From Antilocapra americana (taxonomy: Eukaryota; Chordata; Mammalia; Artiodactyla; Antilocapridae): DNA of 64,000 nucleotides. A program made the position numbers and the translations under genes. Positions 11,301-22,991 of this stretch are shown piece after piece. The notes beneath the pieces are model-generated. The model was not told where the DNA came from. It was given only the letters and a program-made list of their open reading frames with translations, and searched no databases. Positions within the stretch are counted from its first letter, which is position 1. Each line of letters begins with the position of its first letter. Location: contig ML662442.1 of assembly GCA_007570785.1 (NCBI GenBank), positions 37,521,818-37,585,817 on the forward strand. The letters are read 5' to 3'.

Positions 11301-12955
11301 TTTTTTTAAATTTTATTTTATTTTATTATCATTTTTTAAAATTTTCTTTATTGTGTTGGTTTTGCCATACAATGACATGAAACCGCCATGGGTTTACATA
11401 AGCTCCCCCTCCAGAACCCCCCTCCCTCCTCCCTCCTGATTCCCTGCCCCTGGGACATCTCAGTGCACCAGCCCCGAGCTTCAGCCCTGGGCTGGCGATT
11501 GATTTCACATATGATAATTAACATGTTTCAATGCCATTCTCCCGTATCATCCCACCCTTGCCCTCTTCCACAGAGTCTACGTGTCTGTTCTATACATCTG
11601 CATTTCTTTTGTTGTCTCGCATGCAGGGTTCTCGTTACCGTCTTTCTAAATTCCATATATAGGCGTTAGTATACTGTATTGTTGTTTTTCCTTCTGGCTT
11701 ACTTCACTCTGGATAATAGGCTCCAGTTCCGTCCACCTGAGTAGAACTGATTCAAATGATTTTTTTTTTAATGCTGAGTAATATTCCATTGTGTATATGT
11801 ACCACAGCTTTCTTATCCATTCGTCAGTTGATGGGCATCTAGGTTGCTTCCATGTCCTGGCTATTCTAATCAATGCAGCGATGAACACTGGGGTATACGT
11901 GTCTCTTTCAATTCTGGTTTCCTTGGTGTATATGCCCAGCAGTGGGATTGCTGGGACATATGGCAGGTCTATTTGGAGCTTTTTAAGGAACCTCCACACT
12001 GTTTTCCATAGTGGCTGTACTAGTTTGCATTCCCACCAACAGTGTAAGAGGGTTCCCTTTTCTCCGCATCCTCTCCAGCATTTATTGCTTGTAGATTTTT
12101 GGATTGCAGCCATTCTGACTGGTGTAAAGTGGTTTTAATTTGCATTTCTCTGATAATGAGTGATGTTGAGCATCTTTTCATGTGTTTGTTAGCCATTTTT
12201 ATGTCTTCTTTGGAGAAATGTCTGTTAAGTTCTTTGGCCCACGTTTTGATTGGGTCGTTCATTTTTCTAGCATGGAGCTGCAGGAGTTGCTTGTATATTT
12301 TTGAGATTGTTTGTCTGTTGCTTCATTGGCTATTATTTTCTCCCATTCTGAAGTCTGTCTTTTCATCTTGCTTATAGTTTCCTTTGTTGTGCAGAAGCTT
12401 TTAATTTTAATTAGGTCCCATTTGTTTATTTGTGCTTTTATTTCTGATATTCTGGGAGGTGGGTCATAGAGGATCCTGCTTTGGTTTATGTCGGAGAGTG
12501 TTTTGCCTATATTATCCTCTAGGAGTTTTACAGTTTCTGGTCTTATGATTAGATCTTTGATCCATTTTGAGTTTATTTTTGTGTATGGTGTTAGAAAGTG
12601 TTCTAGTTTCATTCTTTTACAAGTGGCTGTCCAGTTTTCCCAGCACCACTTGTTAAAGAGATTGTCTTTTCTCCATTGTATATTCTTGCCTCCTTTGTCA
12701 AAGATAAGGTGTCCATAGATGCATGGATTTATCTCTGGGCTTTCTATTTTGTTCCATTGATCTATATTTCTGTCTTTGTGCCAGTACCATACTGTCTTAA
12801 TGACTGTGGATTTGTAGTATAGCCTAAAGTCAGGCAGGTTGATTCCTCCAGTTCCATTCTTCTTTCTCAAGATTGCTTTGGCTATTCGAGGTTTTTTGTA
12901 TTTCCATACAAATTGTGAAGTTATTTGTTCTAATTCTCTGAAAAAGACCTCTGGT
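11301..12955 (-). mobile_element. Younger 5'-truncated L1 nested in the old L1
   Basis: About 1.65 kb of a younger L1 subfamily lies in minus orientation. It has a T-rich 3' end at 11301, a 3' UTR starting GTGTTGGTTTTGCCATACAA, and ORF2 up to the [20 protein letters not shown] region. A 15-bp TSD, AGATTGAACTTTTCT, flanks it at 11286-11300 and 12956-12970, and the old L1 resumes exactly there. The same subfamily recurs at 40528-41207 and 61457-63474. Confidence 0.95.
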
Positions 12956-13010
12956 AGATTGAACTTTTCTAAGAATTTGTGCATTTCTTGCATATTATCC
13001 ATTTTATTGC
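11646..13010 (-). pseudogene. L1 ORF2 C-terminal third (frameshifted)
   Basis: Three overlapping frames together cover the ORF2 C-terminus, from [18 protein letters not shown] through [17 protein letters not shown] to the cysteine-containing stretch [18 protein letters not shown] and the end ...LTPIYGI. The Cys pattern is the L1 ORF2 C-terminal domain. Frame changes near 12110 and 12260 and the missing 5' end make it inactive. The long frame runs on into old L1 sequence beyond 12955. Confidence 0.85.
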
Positions 13011-13275
13011 CATATAGATGTTCTGAGTAGTCTCTTGCAATAATTTTGGGGAGTTTTTGTCTTTTTCCAGTTGTTTTAGGTATAAAGTTAGCTTGTGTAT
13101 TCAATGTTTTTCTTGTTTCTTGAGATGGAAGTTTATAGAAATACAATCCTCTTTGCTTTTGCTGCATCCCATAGATTTTGAGTTGTCGTGTTTTCATTGT
13201 CATTTGTTTCTATAAATCTGTTGATTTCCCTTTTTATTTCTTCACTAATCTGTTGGTTATTTAGAAATATGTTGC

Positions 13276-13977
13276 TTAATCTCCATGTCTTTGTGTTTCT
13301 TGTTTTTTTTCTTGTAATTGATATCTAGTCTCATAGTGTATGGTTGGAGAAGATGCTTGATACAATTTCAATTTTACTGAATTTAAGAGGTTTGATATGT
13401 GACTCAAGATGTAGTCTATCCTAGAGAATGTTCCATGTGCACTTGAGAAGAAGGTGTATTCTTCTGCATTTGGATGGAATGTCCTCTCGGATATCAATGA
13501 GATCCATCTCATGTAATGTATCATTAAAACTTGTGCTTCCTTATTAATCTTCTGTTTTGGTGATCTGTCCATTGGTGTGAATGTGGTGTTAAAGTATCCT
13601 ACTATTATTGTGTTATTGTCAATTTCTCCTTTTATGTCTGTTAGTGTTTGTCTTATGTATTGAGGTGCTCCTATGTTAGGTGCATAGATATTTATAAGTG
13701 TTATGTCTTCCTCTTGGATTTTTTCCTTGATCATTATGTAGTGCCCTTCCTTATCTCTTGTAATCTTTATTTTAAGGTCTATTTTGTTTGATATGAGAAT
13801 TGGTACTCCAGCTATCTTTTGCTTCCCATGTGCATGGAATGTATTTTTCCATTCTCTCACTTTCCGTCTATATGTGTCTTGAGGTCTGAAGTGGGTTTGT
13901 TGTAGACAGCATATATGAGTCTTGTTTTTGTATCCATTCAACCGGTCTGTGTCTTTTGTTTGGAGCATTTCATCCAT
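13276..13977 (-). pseudogene. L1 ORF2 endonuclease domain of the old L1
   Basis: A 233-codon frame covers the AP-endonuclease-like domain: LQQTHFRPQDTYRRKVREW, YAPNIGAPQYIRQTL, then VGYFNTTFTPMDRS. The family motif is GDFN; here the Asp is Tyr (GYFN), so a catalytic residue is lost. The second L1 copy at 51233-51550 keeps GDFN. Confidence 0.85.
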
Positions 13978-14227
13978 TTACATTTAAAGTAATTATTGAT
14001 ATCTATGTTCCTATTGCCATTTTCTTAATTGTTTGGGGTTGGTTTTGTGTATCTTTTGCTTCTCTTGTACTTCTTGACTATATAAGTCCCTTTTATATTT
14101 ATTGTAAAGCTGGTTTGGTGGTACTGAATTCTCTTAACTTTTGCTTGTCAGAAAAGCTTTTATTTCTCCATCAATTTTGAATGAGATCCTTGTTGGGTAC
14201 AGTAATCTTCATTGTAGATTTTTCCCT

Positions 14228-14716
14228 TTCAATATAAAAAGCAGAGACATTACTTTGCCAACAAAGGTCTAGTCAAAGCTATGGTTTTTCTAGCAGTCAT
14301 GTATGGATGTGAGTGTTGGACTATAAAGAAAGCTGAGCACCACAGAACTGATGCTTTTGAACTGTGGTTGGAGAAGACTCTTGAGAGTCCGTGGACTGCA
14401 AGGAGATCCAACCAGTCCATCCTAAAGGAGATCCTGAATACTCATTGGAATGACTAATGGTGAAGCTGAAGTTCCAATACTTTGGCCACCTGATGCAAAG
14501 AGCTGACTCATTTGAAAAGACCTTGATGCTGGGAAAGATTGAAGGCAGGAGAAGGGAATGACAGAGAATGAGATGGTTGGATGGCATCACCAACTCAATG
14601 GACATGAGTTTGAATAAACTCTGGGAGTTGGTGATGGACAGGGAGGGCTGGTGTGCTGCAGTCCATTGGGATGCAGAGAGTCAGACACGACTGAGCAACT
14701 GAACTGAACTGAATTT
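14228..14716 (+). mobile_element. BovB 3' end nested in L1
   Basis: Plus-strand BovB from AAAAGCAGAGACATTACTTT to the 3' terminus GACTGAGCAACTGAACTGAA. It interrupts the old L1 between CCCTTTCAATAT and TTTAAATATATGC. It is severely 5'-truncated. Confidence 0.92.
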
Positions 14717-14789
14717 TAAATATATGCTGCCATTCCCTTCTGGCCAGCAGAGTTTCTGCTGAAAGATCAGCTGTTAAATGTATGGGGTT

Positions 14790-15500
14790 TCCCTTGTATT
14801 TTACTTGTTGCTTCTCCCTTGCTGTTTTCAGTATTCTTTCTTTGTGTTTAGTTTTTGTTAGTTTGATTAGTATGTGTCTTAGCATGTTTCTCCTTGGGTT
14901 TATCCTGTATGGGACTCTTTGTGCCTCTTGGACTTGACTGGCTATTTCCTTTCCATGTTGGGGAAATTTTCAACCATAATCTCTTCAAAAATGTTCTTAT
15001 ACCCTTTCTTTTTCTCTTCTTCTTCTGGGACCCCTATAATTCGAATGTTTGTGCGTTTGATATCATCCTTGAGGTCTCTGAGACTACCCTCAGTTCTTTT
15101 CATTCTTTTCACTTTATTATACTCTTCAAAAGTTATTTCCAACATTTTATCTTCCAGCTCACATATTCGTTCTTTTGCCTAAGATATTCTGCTATTGATT
15201 CCTTCTAGCAATTTCAATTTTAATTTCAATAATTGTGTTGTTTGTCTGTGTATGTTTATTCTTTAATTCTTCTAGGTCTTTGTTAATTCTTGCATTTTCT
15301 CCATTCTGTTTTCAAGGTTTTTGATGATCTTTACTATCATTATTCTGAATTCTTTTCTGTGTTTCTAGTTTGTTCCTTCATTTGTGTAGTATTTCTCTGC
15401 CTTTTCATTATCTTTTTTTTAACTTATTCTGTTAGAGGTCTCCTTTTCCCAGGCTTCAAGGTTGAATTCTTTCTTCCTTTTGGTTTCTTCCATCCTAAAG
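14790..15500 (-). pseudogene. L1 ORF1 remnant
   Basis: The minus strand contains KRMKRTEGSLRDLKDDIK and IRIIGVPEEEEKKKGYKNIF, the RNA-binding (RRM/CTD) part of L1 ORF1p. Charged, coiled-coil-like sequence lies upstream at 15200-15450. The frame is broken throughout. Confidence 0.75.
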
Positions 15501-15990
15501 TTGGCCCAGTGGTTTTTGTAAACTTCATATAGGGTGAGATTTGTGCTGAGTTTTTATTTGTTTGTTTGTTTTCCCTCTGATGAGCAAGGCTCAGTGAGGT
15601 TGTAATCCTGTCTGCTCATGATTTTTTTGTTTTTCTGGTTTTGTTTTGTTTTATTTTTGTTTGTTGTTTAGGTGAGGTGTCCTGCACACAATGCTACTGG
15701 TGGTTGGGTGATGCTGGGTCTTTATTCAAGTGGTTTCCTTTGTGTGAGTTCTCACTATTTGATACTCCCTTGAGTTCTCTGGTAGTCTAGGATTTTGGAG
15801 TCAGTGCTCCCACTCCAAAGGCTCAGGGCTGATCTCTGCTCAGGAATGAAGATTCCACAAATGGTTTGTTATGGCATTAAGTGAGATTAAAACAAATATC
15901 CAAAAACACAAAACCAAAGATGAACCTGAGACAGATGGCAGTTACAAAATCAAGCAAATAATAATTAAAATAATGGAATATGCACATGCA

Positions 15991-16900
15991 TATACACCCA
16001 TGAGCAAAGTGAAAACAGTTCATCAAAAATAAAGTACAGTAGAATGACCCGGTGAATAAAGTATATCAAAAATTATATTTACCAGTTAAGAACAAAACTA
16101 ACTAAAGCAAAAACTGGAAAACAGAACTAAAGCATGGTGCCAAATGGGGAATAAAGCAATGAATACAAAACTAACAAATATGTTGTGAGGAAAGGAAAGA
16201 AAAAAAAGAAACAAAGAATTGATATGCAAAGTTAAATAGAGGTAGATGAAGAAGATTATATACATTAAAGATTAACTGCAAGGGGAAATAATAGGAAAGA
16301 CAAAGGCATAAGTGTAGAAAAATACAATAGTTGTTTTTAAAAAATTAAAAATATAAAGGGAAAAAGAAAACTTGACAGAACTGCATAAAGCCCAACATAA
16401 AGACAGAGGTTTATAATAATAAGAAAACTTTGACTGAACATACACACACATATATATACACCCATAGGCAAAACAGTCCAGCCAAAATAAAATATAATAG
16501 GTTGACCCAGTGAACAAAGGAAACCAAAAATTATATCTACCAAAAAAAAACTAACTAAAGCACAAACTGGAAAACAGAACTAGAGCAAGGTACCAATTGG
16601 GGAATAAAGTAGTGAAAATAAAACTAACAAATATGTTGAAAGGAAAGAAAGAAAGAATAGATATGCAAAGTTAAGTAGAGGTAGATAAAGAGATTTATAT
16701 ATATTAAAGATTAACTGCAAGGGGGGAAATGGTTAGAAAAGCAAACAATTGAATAAATGTAGAAAAAATAATAAAAGGTTTAAACAATCAAAAATTTTTT
16801 AAAAAGGTAAAAAAAAAAAAAAGGCAAACTCCACAGAACTGCAAAAGCCCAACGTAGAGGCAGAGGTTTATAACAGCAGTAAAAAATGTGACAGAAAAAA
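15991..16900 (-). repeat. 464-bp tandem duplication within the L1 5' UTR
   Basis: Two similar units follow each other, starting TATACACCCA at 15991 and again at 16455. Matching blocks recur at the same spacing: ACTAACTAAAGCA..AACTGG, GGGGAATAAAG, ATATGCAAAGTTAA.TAGAGG, TTAAAGATTAACTGCAAGGG, and GACAGAGGTTTATAA / GGCAGAGGTTTATAA. The units are A-rich on plus and differ by substitutions and small indels. Confidence 0.85.
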
Positions 16901-17577
16901 AAAGCTCAAAAGCCTAATTAGATTTCATAGTGCCAGTAAAATCAACAACTACAACAGGGGAAAAAAGGAAAAAAGAAAAAATCCAAAAGAATCTACAGAG
17001 CAAGTCAAAACATAAGAATAATAAATATTTTCTTTTCTCTGACTACTGTCAGAGTCCTTTCTGTCACTGGGAGTCACAGTCCACCTCACCTCCCTAGGAT
17101 GCCCTTCAACACCATGCTGCTCTCTGGACCTGCTGTGGGGGCAGCTCAGATTCTAATGTGGTCCACTCCTATGTGTTTTTGCATCCAATGTCCACAGCTA
17201 TCAGAACTAGTGCGTTTTCTTTTGTGGGGAGTGCTCAATGACCTTTCATATATATTCCATAGATACAGAGTCTGCCTAGTTGATTGTGTGGATTTAATCT
17301 GCAGCTCGTACAGCTGGTGGGAAGGTTTTGGGTCTTCTTCCTTAGCCACACGGCCCCTGAGTTTCAATTGTGGTTTTATTTCTGCCTCTGCATGTGGATC
17401 ATCCACTGAGGTTTGCTCCTGAGGCCGCCCTGGTGGACTTGGGTTTGCCAGGTTTGGAGATGGTGCAGCTGCTTGGGCGGCAGGGGTTCTGGGAGCACCA
17501 GGTGCTCAGGAGAGTTGGCAGCTAGGGCAGTAGGAAATACAGTGCTCTAGAAGGGTATGACAACCAGTATTGGCCAA

Positions 17578-17694
17578 TATGCTCCAGTATTCTTGCCTGG
17601 AGAACCCCCTCCTTGACAGAGAAGCCTGGCAGGCCACAGTCTACAGAGTCACAAAGTCAGACACTACTGAAGCGACCCTGCATGCATAGATGCA
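17578..17694 (+). mobile_element. BovA-like segment in the L1 5' UTR
   Basis: Contains CTCCAGTATTCTTGCCTGGA, then AAGCCTGGCAGGCCACAGTC and AAAGTCAGACACTACTGAAG, which is the BovA body without a tRNA head or clear tail. It lies in GC-rich L1 5' UTR in opposite orientation to the L1. I cannot tell whether it is a later insertion or part of this L1 subfamily's 5' UTR. Confidence 0.7.
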
Positions 17695-18515
17695 AGACTT
17701 TTTTTGCCTCTGGCAGCTCTGCCCCCCTTGTTGAGCATGAAGGTGGTACAGTTGCTTGGGTCGCGGGGACCCTGGCGGCACCAAGTGTGCAGGGATACAG
17801 ACTGCCTCAGGAGTTATGGCCCTGTTGGTCTTCTTTCGAGCCTCTTGTAGCTGGTGATCAGAAGGCCTCTTGGGCCAATCTTTCTCTGTAGCTGCGCCCA
17901 TTCAGGCACTTTAGAGGGCTCCCTTGCCTGGGGTCCTTCTCGTTGTTTGGTGCCTCAGGCACAGAGAGGGGGGCCCCCTGGCTGGGGTCCTACTCTATAG
18001 ATTGGCCCATCAGGCACTTAAAAGGGCACCCTGAGTGGGGTCCTACTCTGTAGTTCAGTGCCCTCAGGTGGGTTTGATGGGCCAGCCTCTCTATTGTTCA
18101 GCTGTGGATGCTGGCATGTGGGGAGAGAGAGAGGCTATGGTGATGGCTCTACCACCATGCAGGACTTAGCAGTATCTAACCTTGCTTCCTTGGCTTCCTG
18201 CCTTTCCTCCACAGGCAATTCCCATCACAATCTCCTCCCTCACCTCCCCTTGATCCATCTCTCCAAAGTCAACAGCAGCCTTCACCCTGGGATTGCTCCA
18301 CACTTCTGGAACTCTAGCTCTCAGCCACTGCACCTTCCAGGGTACCCTCATCCCTGTCCTGGGTATGTATGGCTGCAGCAAAGACTGTCTGATTCTCATT
18401 CCATTTAGGCTGCCACAGATCAGCTGTTTCACTCTCAGCCTTAAATGTTTCTCCTCTGACTCAGACAATTGCCCAGATGTGGGGACCGGACACGTGCTTC
18501 AATACCCCACTGCCA

Positions 18516-18536
18516 CCACCCCCCCCCCCCCCCCCG
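18516..18536. repeat. Poly-C tract
   Basis: A run of about 19 C interrupts the L1 5' UTR. Its length is likely unreliable in any assembly. Confidence 0.8.
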
Positions 18537-18785
18537 AGGACAGGCCCCGTCCTACTAACACCCCTGTTTTCCCCCCTAGTTCCTTCATTCTACCAAGTTT
18601 TGCGTGGTTCTATATATTATTTTCCTCTGGTCAGATACTCCTGTCTGCTCTCAGCTGGTGTTCTGCATGCACTTCTGCGTCTGAAGGTATATTCCTGATG
18701 TATTTGTGGAGAGCGATGTACTCCGCGTCCACCTACTCCTCTGCCATCTTGTTCTCAAGGCAGATTCTTCAACTGGTTTGTTCTT

Positions 18786-19713
18786 TCTGTTCAAGGGACT
18801 CAGGAGTCTTCTCTAGCACCACAGTTTGAAAGCATCAATTCTTTGCTGCTCAGCCTTCTTTATGAACCAACACTCACATCTGTACTTGACTACTGGAAAA
18901 ACCACAGCTTTCACTATATGGATCTTTGTTGGCAAAGAGATGGCACTATTTTTTAATATGCTGTCTAGGTTTGTCATAACTTTTCTTCCAAGGAGCAAGC
19001 ACCTTTTAATCTCATGGCTGCAGTCACAGTCCACATTGATTTTGGAGCCCAAGAAAATAAACTCACTGTTTCCATTTCCCCCCATCTATTTGCCATGAAA
19101 TGATAGGACCATATGCCATGATCTTAGATTTTTGAATGCTGAGTATCAAGCCAGCTTTTTCACTGTCTTCTTCACCCTCATCAAGAAGCTCTTTGTTTCT
19201 GTTTACTTTCTGCCATTAGAGTGTTACCATCTGCATATCTGAGGCTGTGATATTTCTCCTGGCAGTCTTGATTCCAGTTTGTCATTTATCTAGCCCAGCA
19301 TTTCACATGATGTACTCTGCATATAAGTAAAGTAAGCAGGATGACAATACACAGCCTTAATGTACTCTTTTCCCAGTTTTGAACCAGTAGATTTTTCTAA
19401 GTCTGGTTTCAACTGTTGCTGCATACAAGTGTCTCAAGAGGCAGGTAAGTTAGTCCAGTATTCTCATCTCTTTAACAATTTTCTACAGTTTGTTGTGATC
19501 CACACAGTCAAAGGCTTTAGCATAGTCAATTAAGCAGAAGTTGATTTTTTTTTTTTTTTTTTTTGGAATTCCCTTGCTTTTTCTGTAATCCAACAATGTT
19601 GGCAATTTGGTTTCTGGTTCCTTTGCCTTTTCTAAATCAAGGTTGTACATCTGGAAGTTCTTGGTTCACACACTGCTGAAGCCTAGCCTGAAGGATTTTT
19701 TTCCTAGCATTTT
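18786..19713 (-). mobile_element. BovB fragment
   Basis: Minus-strand BovB, missing its extreme 3' end. It runs through the [20 protein letters not shown] region and upstream RT-region sequence (TTGTGATCCACACAGTCAAA) and carries an internal T-run at 19545-19564. It starts just outside the 5' end of the old L1. Confidence 0.88.
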
Positions 19714-19724
19714 TGGAAAGCTAC

Positions 19725-22000
19725 TTTTTAAAAAAAAAAATTTAATTGAAGGATAATCAATTGCTCCACAATATTGTGCTGGTTTCTGCCATACATCAGC
19801 GTGAATCAGCCATAGGCATACATACGTCCCCTCCCTCCTGAACCTCCTTCCCACCTCCCACCCCTTCCCACTCCTCTTAGGCTGTTACAGAGCCCTGATT
19901 TGAGTTCCCATTGGCTATCAGATAGCAAATTCCCATTGACTATCTATTTTACACATGGTAATGTATATGTTTCTATGCTACGCTCCCCATTCCTCCCACT
20001 CTCTCCTTCCTCCCCACAGCCTATGTCCATAAGTCTGTTCTGTATGTCTGTGTCTCCATTGCTGCCCTGCAAATAAGATTCATTAGTACCATCTTTCTAG
20101 ATTCCATGTATATATATGCATTAACATAAGATATTTGTTTTTCTCTTTCTGACTTCACTCTCTAGAATAGGCTCTAGCTTCATCTACCTCATTAGAATGG
20201 ACTCAAATGCATTCCTTTTATGGCTGAGTAATATTCCATTGTATACATGAACCATAGCTTCTTTATCTATTCATCCATCAATTGACACCTAGGTTACTTC
20301 CATGTCCCAGCTATTGTACATAGTGCTGCAATGAACATTGGGGTACATGTGTCTTTTTCAATTTTGGTCTCCTCAGATTATATGCCTGGTAATTGGAATA
20401 CTGGGTCATATTGTAGTTTTATTCCTAGTTTTTAGAGAAATCTCTATACTGTCTTCCAAAGTGGCTGTATAAATTTACATTCTCACCAACAGTGCAAGAG
20501 GGTTCCCTTTTCTCCACACCCTCTCCAGCATTTATGGTTTGTGGGTTTTTTGATGATGGCCATTCTGACAGGTGAGAAGTGATATCTCATCATAGTTTTG
20601 ATTCACATTTTTCTAATAATGAGCGATGTTGAGCATTTTTTCATGTGTTTATTAGCTATCTATATGTTGTCTTTGGAGAAATGTCTGTTTAGGTCTTTTG
20701 CCCACTTTTTGATTGTGTTGTTTGTTTTTCTGACATTGAGTTGTATGAGCTGCTTGTATATTTGGAAATTAATCCTCTGTCAGTTGTTTGCTTTGCCATT
20801 ATTTTCTCCCATTCTGAGGGATGTCTTTTCACTTTGCTTATAGTTTCCTTTGCTGTGCAAAAGCTTTCAAGTTTAATTAGGTCCCACCTGTTTATTTTTG
20901 TTTTTATTTCCATTACTCTAGGTAGTAGGTCTTTGAGGATCTTGCTATGAATTATATCACACAGTGTTTTGCCTATGTGTTCCTCTAAGAGTTTTATAGT
21001 TTCTGGTCTTACATTTAGGTCTTCAGTCCATTTTGAGTTTATCTTTGTGTAATATATTAGGAAGTGCTCTAATTTCATTCTTTTAATGTAGCTGTCCAGT
21101 TCTCCCAGCACCACTTATTGAAGAGACTGTCTTTTCCCCATTGTATATTCTTGCCTCTGTTGTCAAACATAAGGTGCCCATAGATGCATGGGTTTATCTC
21201 TGGGCTTTCTATCTTCTTCCATTGATCTGTATTTCTGTTTTTGTGCCAGTACCATACTCTCTTGATGACTGTAGCTTTGTAGTATAGTGTCTGAAGTTAG
21301 GAAGGATGAGTCCTCCAGCTCCATTCTTCTTTCTCAAGATTACTTGGATATTCAAAGTCTTTTGTGTTTTCATATGAATTGTGAATTTTTTTGTTCTAGT
21401 TCTGTGAAAAATGCCATTGGTAATTTGATAGAGATTGCATTGAATATGCAGATTGCTTTTGGTAGTATAGTCATTTTCACAATATTCTTCCCACCCAGGA
21501 GCATGAATTATCTCTCCATCTGTTTATGTCACCTTTGATTTCTTTGATCAGTGTCTTAATAGTTTTCTGTATACAGCTCTTTGGTCTCCTTGTTGTTTTT
21601 CACTTGTCCAATCATGTCGAACACATTGTGACCCCAGGGACTACAGCATGCCAGGCCTTCCTGTCCCTCAGCATCTCCCAGTGTTTGCTCAAGTTCATGT
21701 ACATTGCATTGGTGTTGCCATCCAGTCATCTCATCCTCTGCTGCCCTCTTCTCCTTAGGTAGGCTTATTCCTGGGTATTTTATTCTTTTTGTTGCAATGG
21801 TAAATGGGATTCGTTCTTAATTTCTCTTATTTGCCACTGGTAAGAGTATAGGAATCCTAATGATTTCTGTGTACTGATATTGTATCCTGAAACTTTACTA
21901 AATTCACGTATTAGCTCTAGTAATTTTGTGATAGTATCTTTCAAGTTTTCTATGTATAGTATCATGTCATCTGCAGACAGTGAGTTTTACTTCTTTTCCA
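19725..22000 (-). mobile_element. L1, 3' half
   Basis: Minus-strand L1 with 3' UTR (TTTAATTGAAGGATAATCAA, TTTCTGCCATACATCAGCGT). ORF2 remnants include [19 protein letters not shown] and [16 protein letters not shown] (20689-21114). It stops abruptly at CCAATCTG, next to a BovB 3' end, and is interrupted by a short BovB piece. Confidence 0.9.
21592..21749 (-). mobile_element. 158-bp BovB 3' end in L1
   Basis: A BovB terminal segment (TTGTGACCCCAGGGACTACA, CATCTCCCAGTGTTTGCTCA) is bracketed by TCTCCTT at 21585-21591 and 21750-21756. The L1 reads through on both sides, so this is an insertion with a 7-bp TSD. Confidence 0.85.
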
Positions 22001-22991
22001 ATCTGTTGTTGTTGTTCAGTCACTCAGTCATGTCCAACTCTTTGTGACCCCATCGACTGCAGCACACCAGGCTTTACTGTGCGCTGTCCTTCACTATCTC
22101 CCAGAGTTTGCTCAAACTCATGTCCATTGAGTCAGTGACGCCATGCAACCGTCTCATCTTCTGCCACCCCTTCTCCTCCTGCCTTCAGTCTTTCCCAGCG
22201 TCAGGGTCTTTTCTAATCAGTTGGCTCTCCCATCATGTGGCTACAGTATTGGAGTTTCAGCTTCAGCATCAGTCCTTCCAATGAATATTCAGGGTTGATT
22301 TCCTCTAGAACTGACTGGTTTATTCTTCTTGTTCTCCAAGGAACTCTCAAGAGTCTTCTCCAGAACCACAGTTCAAAAGTATCCATTATTTGGCACTCAG
22401 CCTCTTTACGGTTCAACTCTCACATCCACACATGACTAATGGAAAAACCATAGCTTTGACAATACAGACCTTTGCTGGCCAAGTGATATCTCTTCTTTTG
22501 AATTCACAGTCTAGGTCTGTCATAACTTTTCTTCCAAGACGCAGGTGTCTTTTAATTTCATGGCTGCAGTCACCATCTTCAGTGATTTGGGAGCTCAAGA
22601 AAATAAAGTCTGTTACTGTTTCCATTTTTTCCCCATCTGTTTGCCATAAAGTGATGGGTCTGGATGCCATGATCTTCATTTTTTGAATGCTGAATTTTAA
22701 GCCAGCTTTTCCACTTTCCTCTTTCATCCTCATCAAGAGGCTCTTTAGTTCTTTTTACTTTCTCCCATTAGGGTGTTGTCATCTGCATGACTGAGGTTAT
22801 TGATGTTTTTCCTAGCAATCTTGATCCCAACTTGAGCTTCATCCAGCCCAGTGTTTCACATGATGCACTCTGCATGTAGGATAAGAGAGCAGGGTGACAA
22901 TATACACACTTGACATACTGCTTACCCAATTTGGATCCAGTCCAGTATTGTCTGGTTCTAACTGTTGCTTCTTAACCAGCATACATGTTTC

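Larger units (their letters stand above)
6340..18755 (-). mobile_element. Near-full-length old L1, broken by nested insertions
   Basis: The 3' tail starts at about 6340 and ORF2 runs leftward-decreasing in the minus sense from about 14180 to 6640. ORF1 remnants lie at about 14790-15500. A long 5' UTR extends to about 18755, where the minus strand reads GAACAAGATGGCAGAGGAGT, the start typical of ruminant L1. After subtracting the insertions at 7150-7513, 7795-8475, 9382-10213, 10653-10864, 11301-12955 and 14228-14716, roughly 8.2 kb of L1 remains, close to full length. All ORFs are interrupted, so it is inactive. Confidence 0.85.

Noticed and set aside
12259..13203. 314-codon frame as a host gene
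   Set aside because: It is L1 ORF2 sequence running from a younger L1 across the TSD into the older L1; its length is a product of nesting.
15860..17040. A-rich tandem sequence as a satellite or CRISPR-like array
   Set aside because: There are only two long imperfect units inside an L1 5' UTR and no spacer-repeat structure. A CRISPR is not expected in a ruminant nuclear genome.
18293..18829. 178-codon plus-strand frame
   Set aside because: It is antisense to L1 5' UTR, runs through the poly-C tract and has no domain.
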